From positions 45,157 through 109,156 of the forward strand of contig CAUJHQ010000048.1 of the NCBI GenBank assembly GCA_963204815.1: a DNA stretch of 64,000 nt, read 5' to 3'. The DNA comes from Pseudomonadota bacterium (GTDB taxonomy: Bacteria; Pseudomonadota; Gammaproteobacteria; Burkholderiales; Burkholderiaceae_C). Positions 55,466 through 64,000 of this stretch are shown here, in pieces. Under the pieces are notes generated by a model. The model was not told the origin of the DNA, made no database searches, and saw nothing but the letters and a program-made list of their open reading frames with translations. Position 1 is the stretch's first letter; every line of letters begins with the position of its first letter. The position numbers and the translations under genes were made by a program.

Positions 55466-57124
55466 GTGAAGGTCGCGCTGGCGCAGATCAACGCGACGGT
55501 GGGGGACCTCGCCGGCAACGCGAAGCGCATCGCCGACGCCGCGCGAGCTGCCCATGCGCAGGGCGCGCGGGTCGTCGTCGCCCCCGAACTTGCGCTCACC
55601 GGCTACCCACCGGAAGACCTCCTGCTGCGGCCGGCCTTCATGCAGGCCTGTGCCGACGCCCTGGCGGCGCTGGCGAAGGAACTGGCGGATCTCGAGGGAC
55701 TGCATCTCGTGCTCGGGCACCCGCATCAGTTCGGCGAGCGGGGCGATGTTAGGTCCAAGTCGCACGCCGTGCAGCAGCGCTTCAACGCGGCCTCGGTTCT
55801 GGCGGGCGGTGCGGTGCGGGCCACCTACTGCAAGCGCGAACTGCCGAACTACCAGGTGTTCGACGAGCGTCGCTACTTCCAGTCCGGCCGCGAAGCGGGC
55901 GGCGGTGCCGTCGTCTTCGACGCTGGCGGTGTGCGCTTCGGGATCCTGATCTGCGAAGACGCCTGGTTCGACGAGCCGGCGCGCCTGGCGCGCGATGCCG
56001 GCGCGCAGGTGCTGTGCGTGCTGAACGCGTCGCCCTTCCATCTGGACAAGGCCGGCGAGCGCGAAGCGCGCATGGCCGAGCGTGCGCGGGCGGTCGGCCT
56101 GCCGCTCGTCTATTCGCACCTCGTCGGCGGCCAGGACGAGGTCGTGTTCGACGGCGCCTCGTTCGCGGTGAACGCGCAAGGCCACGTGATGGCGCGCGCA
56201 CCGAGCTTCGAAGAAGCGCTGCTCGTGCTGGAACTCGATGCCGCACACGCGCCGCGGGGGCCGGTCGCCGCGGTGCCTTCGCCCGAGGCACAGGCCTGGG
56301 CGGCGCTCGTCACCGGCGTGCGCGACTACCTCGGCAAGAACGGCTTCCCGGGCGCGATCATCGGCCTGTCGGGCGGCATCGATTCGGCGCTGGTGCTCGC
56401 CGTGGCGGTCGACGCGCTCGGCGCCGACAGGGTGCGCACCGTGATGATGCCGTCGCCGTACACGGCCGACATTTCGTGGATCGACGCCCGCGACATGGCC
56501 GAGCGCCTGGGCGTGCGCCACGACGAGATCGCGATCGCGCCGATGTTCGACGCCTTCCGCGAGAGCCTGGCGCCGCAGTTCGCCGGGCTTGCCGAGGACA
56601 CCACCGAAGAGAACCTGCAAGCGCGCATCCGCGGCACGCTGCTGATGGCGCTGTCGAACAAGACCGGCGCCATCGTGCTGACCACCGGCAACAAGAGCGA
56701 GATGGCCACCGGCTACTGCACGCTGTACGGCGACATGGCGGGCGGCTTCGCGGTCATCAAGGATGTCGCCAAGACGCTGGTCTACCGCCTCGCCGAGTGG
56801 CGCAACGCGCAGGGTGCCGAAGTGATCCCGCGCCGCATCATCACGCGGCCACCGTCGGCCGAACTGCGGCCGAACCAGACCGACCAGGACAGCCTGCCGC
56901 CCTACGAGGTGCTCGATGCCATCCTCGCGCTCTACATGGAAGAGGACCAGGGGATCGAGTCCATCGTCGCCGCCGGCTATGCGCGCACCGACGTGGAGCG
57001 CGTGACGCGGCTCATCAAGGTCAACGAGTACAAACGGCGTCAGGCGCCGGTGGGCATCCGCATCACGCACCGGGCCTTCGGACGCGACTGGCGCTATCCC
57101 ATCACATCGAAGTTCCGTGCTTAA
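55466..57124 (+). CDS. nadE: NadE, glutamine-dependent NAD+ synthetase
   Basis: A 552-residue two-domain enzyme, last step of NAD synthesis. The N-terminal nitrilase-like amidotransferase has Glu (APELALTGY), Lys (YCKRELPNYQVFDE) and Cys (LICEDAWF). The synthetase domain has the PP-loop IIGLSGGIDSALVLAVAVD at about 297-315. GTG 55466 begins at the family N-terminus MKVALAQINATVGD. glnB follows after 36 bases. Confidence 0.95.
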   Translation: MKVALAQINATVGDLAGNAKRIADAARAAHAQGARVVVAPELALTGYPPEDLLLRPAFMQACADALAALAKELADLEGLHLVLGHPHQFGERGDVRSKSHAVQQRFNAASVLAGGAVRATYCKRELPNYQVFDERRYFQSGREAGGGAVVFDAGGVRFGILICEDAWFDEPARLARDAGAQVLCVLNASPFHLDKAGEREARMAERARAVGLPLVYSHLVGGQDEVVFDGASFAVNAQGHVMARAPSFEEALLVLELDAAHAPRGPVAAVPSPEAQAWAALVTGVRDYLGKNGFPGAIIGLSGGIDSALVLAVAVDALGADRVRTVMMPSPYTADISWIDARDMAERLGVRHDEIAIAPMFDAFRESLAPQFAGLAEDTTEENLQARIRGTLLMALSNKTGAIVLTTGNKSEMATGYCTLYGDMAGGFAVIKDVAKTLVYRLAEWRNAQGAEVIPRRIITRPPSAELRPNQTDQDSLPPYEVLDAILALYMEEDQGIESIVAAGYARTDVERVTRLIKVNEYKRRQAPVGIRITHRAFGRDWRYPITSKFRA

Positions 57125-58082
<958 letters not shown>

Positions 58083-58086
<4 letters not shown>

Positions 58087-58478
58087 GCTGCCCAGCGGTC
58101 GAAGAGCGCCGCCGCCCAGATGCCACCCGCGAGCAGCAGCGACAGCAGCACCGCGGCGCTGCCGTAGTCCTTCGCGCGCTTGGCCAGTTCGTGCAGGTCC
58201 AGCGAGATGCGATCGACCGCGGCCTCGACGGCGGAATTGAGCAGTTCGACGACCAGCACCAGCAGCACGCTGCCGGCGAGCAACGCGGTTTCAACCCAGC
58301 TGCGGCCGAGCCAGAAGGCCGCCGGCAGCATCAGCACCGCCAGCCAGAACTCCTGCCGGAAGGCGCTCTCGTGCCGGTGTGCGCTGCGCAGGCCATCGAG
58401 CGAGTAGCCGGCCGCGTGAACGATGCGGTCCAGGCCGGTGCGGCCCTTGTGCGGGTTCGGAGTCTGGGCGTCGGCCAT
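58083..58478 (-). CDS. dgkA: DgkA, diacylglycerol kinase
   Basis: A 131-residue three-span membrane kinase that recycles diacylglycerol to phosphatidate. The family core is clear: [37 protein letters not shown] and [16 protein letters not shown]. It shares a transcript with the LOG gene downstream and lies 10 bases after the RDD-family gene. Confidence 0.94.
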
Positions 58479-58488
58479 GGGGCCGATT

Positions 58489-59025
58489 CTATGGACGCGT
58501 CCGCGCGCGCGGAGGCGGCCGCCAGGTGACGAGCCGCGTGCCGCAAAGTGCGTCGTGCCAGTACTGGCGCTGCGGGTGCAGCAGCGTCAGCAGCGCGTAG
58601 GCGACCACGCCGCCGGCGAGCACGAGGCCGATCGTCGCCCGGTCGTGCGTGAGGCCAGCGCCCCACAGCAGCAGCAGCGCCGGCATGAACCACAGGTACG
58701 ACGCCAGATAGCGTGCCGCCGCGCGTGCCCGCGTCACCGGCCGGCCGTCGGCCCCGACGACGCGCACGTGCCAGGTCTGCATGGCCAGCGTCTGGCCGCT
58801 GCGCGACCAGAACCACGTGAAGTAGAGGCCGAGCACGATGAACAGGAAGGCGACTAGGCCGATGCGGCCCTGCAGCGCGTGTGTCTGCTGCGTCGCCAGC
58901 GAATACACGAAGCCAGCCCCCATGACGACACCGAACAGCAGCACGCCTTCGTAGAAGAAGCACGCCAGGCGCCGCCACAGCCCGGGCGTCGGCAGCGCGC
59001 CCGTGGCAGTTTCCGGCAGCGTCAT
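58489..59025 (-). CDS. RDD-family membrane protein
   Basis: A 178-residue protein with four or five spans. RDD-type features: GLWRRLACFFYEGVLLFGVV and SGQTLAMQTWHVRVVGADG, then YWHDALCGTRLV. Function unknown. The start overlaps the DUF3106 gene stop as ATGA, so the sigma factor, DUF3619, DUF3106 and RDD genes form one coupled set. Confidence 0.88.
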   Translation of the reverse strand: MTLPETATGALPTPGLWRRLACFFYEGVLLFGVVMGAGFVYSLATQQTHALQGRIGLVAFLFIVLGLYFTWFWSRSGQTLAMQTWHVRVVGADGRPVTRARAAARYLASYLWFMPALLLLWGAGLTHDRATIGLVLAGGVVAYALLTLLHPQRQYWHDALCGTRLVTWRPPPRARTRP

Positions 59026-59738
59026 TGGCGTGCGGTCGCCGGCGGCGCCTGCAGCGAGGCCGCTTGCGGGCCGCGCTGCGGCAGCAGCGTGTCCGGGTCG
59101 ACGAAGCCTTTCGTCGCCGCGATCTTCGGCAGGCCGGACTGCTGGTGCGATGGCGGCGGCGTCTTGGCCGTCAGCAGCGAAGTCGACGCACCCGGCTTGG
59201 CCTGCACGATGGTCGGCGCCACGCTCTTTGCAGGCGCCTGCCGCGTCGGCGAGACCACGTTGCGCTTGGGCGACGTGTCGGCCATCTGCGCCTCGGGCGA
59301 CGCGGCCGGCTTGGCGGGCGGCTTCTTCGCGCGCTGCACCAGCGCCTTGCGTTCGTCGTCGGGCAGGGCCCGGTAGGCCTCCCAACTGGCCTGGCGGTCT
59401 TCCGCGCTCAGCAGGCGTGATTCCTGGAACTGGAGGCGTGCGCGGCCGCGTTCGGCCGGCGTCATGCGCGCCCACTCGGCCATGCGCTCCTGGATGCGCG
59501 CGCGCTCGGCTTCGGGCAGGGTGGGGAAGCGGCGCGCCACCTCGAGCCACTTCTGCTTGCGCGGTGCATCGATCGACGACCAGTCGCGCTGAAGCGGCGC
59601 CAGCACGGTCTGCTGGCTGCGCGACAGCGACAACCAGGTCGGCGGCTGGTCCACCGGCACCGGCTCGGCCATGCCGACCAGCGCCGCCGTCAGCAGCGCG
59701 ACGCCGAAACCGAGGCGGACGACGCGGCCACCGCTCAT
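59022..59738 (-). CDS. DUF3106-type exported protein
   Basis: A 238-residue protein with an N-terminal signal (VRLGFGVALLTAALVGMAEP). The body carries repeats of the pattern W..L...QQ..L.PL...W, e.g. WLSLSRSQQTVLAPLQRDW, WLEVARRFPTLPEAERARI and WARMTPAERGRARLQF, followed by a Pro/Ala/Lys-rich tail. Function unknown. It lies between DUF3619 and RDD genes with 4-base overlaps on both sides. Confidence 0.85.
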   Translation of the reverse strand: MSGGRVVRLGFGVALLTAALVGMAEPVPVDQPPTWLSLSRSQQTVLAPLQRDWSSIDAPRKQKWLEVARRFPTLPEAERARIQERMAEWARMTPAERGRARLQFQESRLLSAEDRQASWEAYRALPDDERKALVQRAKKPPAKPAASPEAQMADTSPKRNVVSPTRQAPAKSVAPTIVQAKPGASTSLLTAKTPPPSHQQSGLPKIAATKGFVDPDTLLPQRGPQAASLQAPPATARQ

Positions 59739-60163
59739 GGCTGCGGCGACTTCAGGTATTCGGCAAAGCCCGGGTCGGAATAGGCCTCGGGCGGCAGGTC
59801 GTCGGCCAGCAGGACGGCGTCGATCTCGGCGGCGGCTTCGACCTGTTCGTGCGCGACTCGCTCACTGATGAGCAACAAGCCGGCAGCCAGCACCAGCAGC
59901 GGCAGCACGGAGGCCGCGCGGTGCCACCAGGTCGCCGGCGCGCCGAGAACGGCGGCACCGCGGCCGGTGGACAGGACGGCCGGTGCGGCCTGCGCCTGGC
60001 GGCTTTCGCGCGCGCGCGCCAGCGCCTGCTCGCGGGCGAAGCGCAGGCGTTCGGAAATGTCGTGCGGGGTTGCCGCGGCGCGCTCGGTCAGACCGGCGGC
60101 CAGACGGCTCGCGAAGCGAATCTCGAGCGCTTCGGCGTCTTGGGGTAGGCGGGTCTTGGTCAT
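59735..60163 (-). CDS. DUF3619-type membrane protein, likely sigma-factor partner
   Basis: A 142-residue protein. The soluble N-terminal part contains RLRFAREQALARARESR; one span (ASVLPLLVLAAGLLLISE) and a short acidic end (DAVLLADDLPPEAYSDPGF) follow. Its place directly after a sigma factor, with overlapping ATGA, and the one-span layout fit an anti-sigma factor, but this is inference. ATG 60163 is chosen by overlap. Confidence 0.82.
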   Translation of the reverse strand: MTKTRLPQDAEALEIRFASRLAAGLTERAAATPHDISERLRFAREQALARARESRQAQAAPAVLSTGRGAAVLGAPATWWHRAASVLPLLVLAAGLLLISERVAHEQVEAAAEIDAVLLADDLPPEAYSDPGFAEYLKSPQP

Positions 60164-60789
60164 AGCGTGATTCCACGAATCCGCAGTGCCTTGGCCAGTG
60201 CATGAACGGCCCGTGAGCAGTGTGTCTTGACACTGCCCTCGGAGCAACCCATCACGGCGGCGGTCTCGGCGACGTCGAATTCCTCCCAGTAACGCAGCAG
60301 GAAGGCCTCCCGTTGACGGCCGGGAAGCGCCGCGACCTCGGCCTCGATCAGCGCCAGGACCTGGCCACGCGATACGGCATCCAGTGCACTCTCGGTGCCC
60401 AGGCTGCCGTCCACCACCTGCAGAGTCTCCAGCAAATCGAAGTCGCCGAGGTCGTCGGCGCCCTCGAAGTCCGAGAGGTTCTGCACGACCGCGTTGCGCA
60501 CCTTCTGGCGGCGGAACCAGTCCATCGTCGCGTTCGAGAGGATGCGCTGGAACAGCAGCGGCAACTCGGCGGGGGGGCGATCGGCGTACTTCTCCGCCAG
60601 GCGGATCATCGCGTCCTGCACGATGTCCAGCGCCGCATCGTCCTCGCGGACGGCGTAGGCCGTGCGCTTGAAGGCGCGTCTTTCGACGCTCTTGAGGAAG
60701 TCCGAGAGTTCTTTGTCGGAGGCCAACGAGGGCTCGGCGGCGGCGGCTCGCCCGGGTTGGGCGCGCGGGATTATGTCACCGCACTCCAC
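60160..60789 (-). CDS. ECF-type RNA polymerase sigma factor
   Basis: Up to 209 residues. Region 2: [33 protein letters not shown] and [11 protein letters not shown]; region 4: [36 protein letters not shown]. The track start is GTG 60789; a TTG at 60726 (just before [14 protein letters not shown]) begins at the conserved part and is an equally likely start. Divergent from ilvB. Its regulon is unknown. Confidence 0.9.
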   Translation of the reverse strand: MECGDIIPRAQPGRAAAAEPSLASDKELSDFLKSVERRAFKRTAYAVREDDAALDIVQDAMIRLAEKYADRPPAELPLLFQRILSNATMDWFRRQKVRNAVVQNLSDFEGADDLGDFDLLETLQVVDGSLGTESALDAVSRGQVLALIEAEVAALPGRQREAFLLRYWEEFDVAETAAVMGCSEGSVKTHCSRAVHALAKALRIRGITL

Positions 60790-60974
60790 TGGCGCGGGCG
60801 GACGAGGCGGCCGGTGTCATAATGCTGCCCCGCACAACGCTCTTTTTGGGTCTCAAGCCGGCCGCCCGACCTGGGTGGCGGCATTTTGACCGCGCAGGTT
60901 TCCGATTCCGCCTCAAGAGGGCGCGAGGAGGGGCACCGATGGTTTTTCGTCAGAGAAATTCACAAAGGTTCGAA

Positions 60975-62756
60975 ATGGACATGTCTGCCGCGGAAGTCAA
61001 GCGTGCCGCATCGGCACAGCCTTCTTCTCCCCACGCCAACGCTGCCGATCCCAACGGGTCGGAAATCCTCGTCCGCTGCCTTCAGGCCGAAGGCGTCAAG
61101 TTCCTCTGGGGTTACCCGGGGGGCGCGGTGCTGTACATCTACGACGCGCTGTACAAGCAGCACGGCATCGAGCACGTGCTCGTGCGCCACGAGCAGGCCG
61201 CCATCCACGCCGCCGACGGCTACGCCCGGGCCACTGGCGAAGTCGGGGTCGCGCTGGTGACCTCCGGTCCCGGTGTCACGAATGCCGTCACCGGCATCGC
61301 GACGGCCTACATGGACTCGATCCCGATGGTCATCATCACCGGCCAGGTGCCGACGCCGGCGATCGGCCTCGACGCCTTCCAGGAGTGCGACACCGTCGGC
61401 ATCACGCGTCCCATCGTCAAGCACAACTTCCTCGTCAAGGATGTGCGCGACCTGGCGCTGACCATGAAGAAGGCCTTCCACATCGCCCGCACCGGCCGAC
61501 CCGGCCCGGTCGTGGTCGACATCCCGAAGGACGTCTCGCTGAAGACCTGCAGCTTCCACTACCCCGAGTCGGTGGAGATGCGCTCGTACAACCCGGTGAA
61601 GAAGGGCCATGGCGGGCAGATCCGCAAGGCCGTCCAGCTGCTGCTGGCGGCCAAGCGCCCGTACATCTACACCGGTGGCGGCGTCATCCTGGGCAACGCC
61701 TCGGCCGAACTGCGCCAGCTGACCGACCTGCTGGGCTTTCCGGTCACGAACACGCTGATGGGGCTGGGCGCCACGGCGTCGTCGGACCCGAAGTTCCTGG
61801 GCATGCTCGGCATGCACGGCACCTACGAAGCCAACATGACGATGCAGAACTGCGACGTCCTGCTGGCGGTGGGCGCGCGTTTCGACGACCGCGTGATCGG
61901 CAACCCGAAGCACTTCGCGTCGGTCGAGCGCAAGATCATCCACGTCGACATCGACCCGTCGTCGATCAGCAAGCGCGTGAAGGTCGACATCCCGATTGTC
62001 GGCGACGTGAAGGACGTGCTGCAGGAACTGATCGCGCAGATCAAGGAAGCGCAGCAGCGCCCCGATGCCGCGGCGTTGAACACCTGGTGGAGCCAGATCA
62101 ACGAGTGGCGCAAGCGCGAGTGCCTGTCCTACAAGCACAGCAGCGAGGTCATCAAGCCGCAGATGGTGGTCGAGACGCTGTGGAAGCTCACGCGCGAGCG
62201 CGACACGTACATCACGTCCGACGTCGGCCAGCACCAGATGTGGGCGGCGCAGTTCTACCGCTTCGAGGAACCGCGGCGCTGGATCAACTCCGGTGGCCTG
62301 GGCACCATGGGCGTCGGCCTGCCGTACGCGATGGGCATCAAGCTCGCGAAGCCGGACTCGGACGTCTTCTGCATCACCGGCGAAGGCTCGATCCAGATGT
62401 GCATCCAGGAGCTCAGCACCTGCCTGCAGTACAAGACGCCGGTCAAGATCATCAGCCTGAACAACCGCTACCTCGGCATGGTGCGCCAGTGGCAGCAACT
62501 GGACTACGGCGGCCGCTATTCGCACAGCTACATGGACGCGCTGCCCGACTTCGTCAAGCTCGCCGAGGCCTACGGCCACGTCGGCCTGAAGATCGAGAAG
62601 CCGTCTGACGTGGAGCCGGCGCTCAAGGAAGCGATCCGCCTGAAGGACCGCACCGTCTTCCTGGACGTGCGCACCGATCCCACCGAGAACGTCTGGCCGA
62701 TGGTCCAGGCGGGCAAGGGCATCTCGGAGATGCTGCTGGGCTCCGAGGACCTGTGA
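60975..62756 (+). CDS. ilvB: IlvB, acetolactate synthase large subunit
   Basis: A 593-residue TPP enzyme for valine, leucine and isoleucine synthesis. It has the TPP-activating Glu ([18 protein letters not shown]), [18 protein letters not shown], and the TPP/Mg motif [18 protein letters not shown] ending in NN. ATG 60975 has AAAGG 6 bases upstream; the same frame is open from 60822. CATAAT near 60818 may be a -10. ilvN follows after 154 bases with a GC-rich hairpin only. Confidence 0.96.
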   Translation: MDMSAAEVKRAASAQPSSPHANAADPNGSEILVRCLQAEGVKFLWGYPGGAVLYIYDALYKQHGIEHVLVRHEQAAIHAADGYARATGEVGVALVTSGPGVTNAVTGIATAYMDSIPMVIITGQVPTPAIGLDAFQECDTVGITRPIVKHNFLVKDVRDLALTMKKAFHIARTGRPGPVVVDIPKDVSLKTCSFHYPESVEMRSYNPVKKGHGGQIRKAVQLLLAAKRPYIYTGGGVILGNASAELRQLTDLLGFPVTNTLMGLGATASSDPKFLGMLGMHGTYEANMTMQNCDVLLAVGARFDDRVIGNPKHFASVERKIIHVDIDPSSISKRVKVDIPIVGDVKDVLQELIAQIKEAQQRPDAAALNTWWSQINEWRKRECLSYKHSSEVIKPQMVVETLWKLTRERDTYITSDVGQHQMWAAQFYRFEEPRRWINSGGLGTMGVGLPYAMGIKLAKPDSDVFCITGEGSIQMCIQELSTCLQYKTPVKIISLNNRYLGMVRQWQQLDYGGRYSHSYMDALPDFVKLAEAYGHVGLKIEKPSDVEPALKEAIRLKDRTVFLDVRTDPTENVWPMVQAGKGISEMLLGSEDL

Positions 62757-62910
62757 CGCCGTGAACCGGCGGGCGGGTGGCAGCGTGACCGCGCTGCCGC
62801 CGGGCGCCGCCGGGGAGCGGTCGAGCAGCCGAAGGGCATTTCCTCCAACGAATGCGTGGCCAAGCGCTGCCGGTTACCGCCGGCGGTCGTGAAGAGCGCG
62901 CCCCAAGACC

Positions 62911-63402
62911 ATGAAACACATCATTGCCGTCCTGCTCGAGAACGAGCCCGGCGCCTTGTCGCGCGTGGTGGCCCTGTTCTCCGCGCGCGGCTACAACATC
63001 GAGAGCCTGACGGTCGCGCCGACCGAGGACGCCAGCCTTTCGCGCATGACGATCGTGACCACCGGGTCCGACGAGGTGATCGAACAGATCACCAAGCACC
63101 TGAACCGCCTCATCGAGGTGGTGAAGGTCGTCGACCTCACCGAAGGCAGCTTCACCGAACGCGAGCTGATGCTCATCAAGGTGCGCGCCGTCGGCAAGGA
63201 ACGCGAGGAGATGAAGCGCATGGCCGACATCTTCCGCGGCCGCATCATCGACGTCACCGAAAAGAGCTACACGATCGAGCTGACCGGCGACTCCGGCAAG
63301 CTCGACGCCTTCCTCGTCGCGATCGACCGCGCGGCGATCCTCGAGACCGTGCGCACCGGTGCCTCGGGCATCGGCCGCGGCGAGCGCATCCTGAGGGTGT
63401 AG
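62911..63402 (+). CDS. ilvN: IlvN/IlvH, acetolactate synthase regulatory subunit
   Basis: A 163-residue small subunit with the N-terminal ACT domain (IIAVLLENEPGALSRVVALF, then SARGYNIESLTV) that binds valine for feedback inhibition, and the C-terminal domain (GRIIDVTEKSYTIELTGDSG). It lies between ilvB and ilvC, as usual. No Shine-Dalgarno is obvious before its ATG. Confidence 0.96.
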   Translation: MKHIIAVLLENEPGALSRVVALFSARGYNIESLTVAPTEDASLSRMTIVTTGSDEVIEQITKHLNRLIEVVKVVDLTEGSFTERELMLIKVRAVGKEREEMKRMADIFRGRIIDVTEKSYTIELTGDSGKLDAFLVAIDRAAILETVRTGASGIGRGERILRV

Positions 63403-63413
63403 GTCGGAGAAGC

Positions 63414-63441
63414 GGGCCCAGAGGGCCCTTAACGATTTTTT
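63414..63441 (+). promoter_or_regulatory. Small hairpin before ilvC
   Basis: GGGCCC-AGA-GGGCCC is followed after 7 bases by TTTTTT. The short loop and the distance to the T run make it a weak terminator at best; it may tune the ilvN-to-ilvC ratio. The ilvC ribosome-binding site TGGAGAAG follows. Confidence 0.35.
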
Positions 63442-63453
63442 CTGGAGAAGAGC

Positions 63454-64000
63454 ATGAAGGTTTATTACGACAAGGACGCCGACCTGTCCCTCATCAAGGG
63501 CAAGAACGTCACCATCATCGGCTACGGTTCGCAGGGCCACGCACACGCGCAGAACCTCAACGACAGCGGCGTGAAGGTCACCGTTGGCCTTCGCAAGGGC
63601 GGCGCGTCCTGGTCCAAGGTCGAGAAGGCCGGCCTGAAGGTCGCCGAGGTCGCCGAGGCCGTGAAGTCCGCCGACGTCGTCATGATCCTGCTGCCCGACG
63701 AGCAGATCGGCGCCGTCTACAAGAACGACGTCGAGCCGCACATCCGCAAGGGCGCCTCGCTGGCCTTCGCGCACGGTTTCAACGTGCACTACGGCCAGGT
63801 CGTGCCGCGCGAGGATCTCGACGTCTGGATGGTCGCTCCGAAGGCCCCGGGCCACACGGTGCGCAACACGTACACCCAGGGTGGCGGCGTGCCGCACCTG
63901 ATCGCCGTGGCGCAGGACAAGAGCGGCAAGGCGCGTGACCTGGCGCTGAGCTACGCCGCGGCCAACGGCGGCGGCAAGGCCGGCATCATCGAGACCAACT
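63454..64000 (+). CDS. ilvC: IlvC, ketol-acid reductoisomerase (5' part)
   Basis: The first 182 codons are present; the gene runs off the window. The Rossmann part is clear ([20 protein letters not shown]), followed by [20 protein letters not shown] and [20 protein letters not shown]. It converts acetolactate to dihydroxyisovalerate using NADPH. A good ribosome-binding site GGAGAAG precedes the ATG. Confidence 0.96.
   Translation, partial: MKVYYDKDADLSLIKGKNVTIIGYGSQGHAHAQNLNDSGVKVTVGLRKGGASWSKVEKAGLKVAEVAEAVKSADVVMILLPDEQIGAVYKNDVEPHIRKGASLAFAHGFNVHYGQVVPREDLDVWMVAPKAPGHTVRNTYTQGGGVPHLIAVAQDKSGKARDLALSYAAANGGGKAGIIETN

Overview
The window is a GC-rich stretch of a purple photosynthetic betaproteobacterium. 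The gene content and order (bchCXYZ-puf-crtADC-pucC, a long bchFNBHLM-lhaA-puhABC-acsF-puhE-crtB run, ppaA-ppsR, crtI, bchG-bchP) and the flanking thrS-infC-rpmI-rplT-pheST-ihfA and ilvBNC operons point to Burkholderiales near Rubrivivax/Roseateles. This assignment rests on gene order and recognised families, not on a database search.

Bases 1-13734 (plus strand) hold the end of bchC, then bchX/Y/Z (chlorophyllide a reductase), pufB, a 74-codon single-span membrane ORF, pufA, pufL, pufM, pufC, the spheroidene-type carotenoid genes crtA, crtD and crtC, the antenna-assembly transporter pucC and an unknown membrane protein. A strong terminator closes this unit. Bases 13789-29667 (minus strand) hold the peripheral antenna genes pucBA and one very compact superoperon, bchF-bchN-bchB-bchH-bchL-bchM-lhaA-puhA-puhB-puhC-acsF-puhE-crtB-orf49, in which most genes overlap or nearly touch. 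Bases 29698-37690 carry the regulators ppaA (B12-binding antirepressor) and ppsR (repressor), crtI, and bchG, a PucC-family gene, bchP and a small membrane ORF. Two divergent promoters in this section carry TGT-N12-ACG/ACA operators of the PpsR/CrtJ type. Together the genes supply late bacteriochlorophyll a synthesis, the reaction centre with a four-haem cytochrome subunit, LH1, LH2, their assembly factors and most of the carotenoid path. bchI, bchD, crtE and crtF are not in the window.

Bases 37803-64000 are housekeeping: tex, a patatin-like lipase, the thrS-infC-rpmI-rplT-pheS-pheT-ihfA-merR operon followed by tRNA-Pro(GGG), a thioesterase, a YitT-family protein, a PhyH-type oxygenase, a membrane proton pyrophosphatase divergent from a soluble pyrophosphatase, a GNAT protein, nadE, glnB, a LOG protein, dgkA, a sigma factor with three associated genes, and ilvB-ilvN-ilvC (ilvC cut by the window end).

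The most unusual points are: the extra membrane ORF between pufB and pufA, with a PufX-like layout; PufC carrying a C-terminal OmpA-like domain; LH2 subunits lacking two usual pigment-pocket residues; crtC with no recognisable start codon inside crtD; a Thr/Phe-rich leader peptide with mutually exclusive antiterminator and terminator ahead of thrS; and infC starting at ATC.
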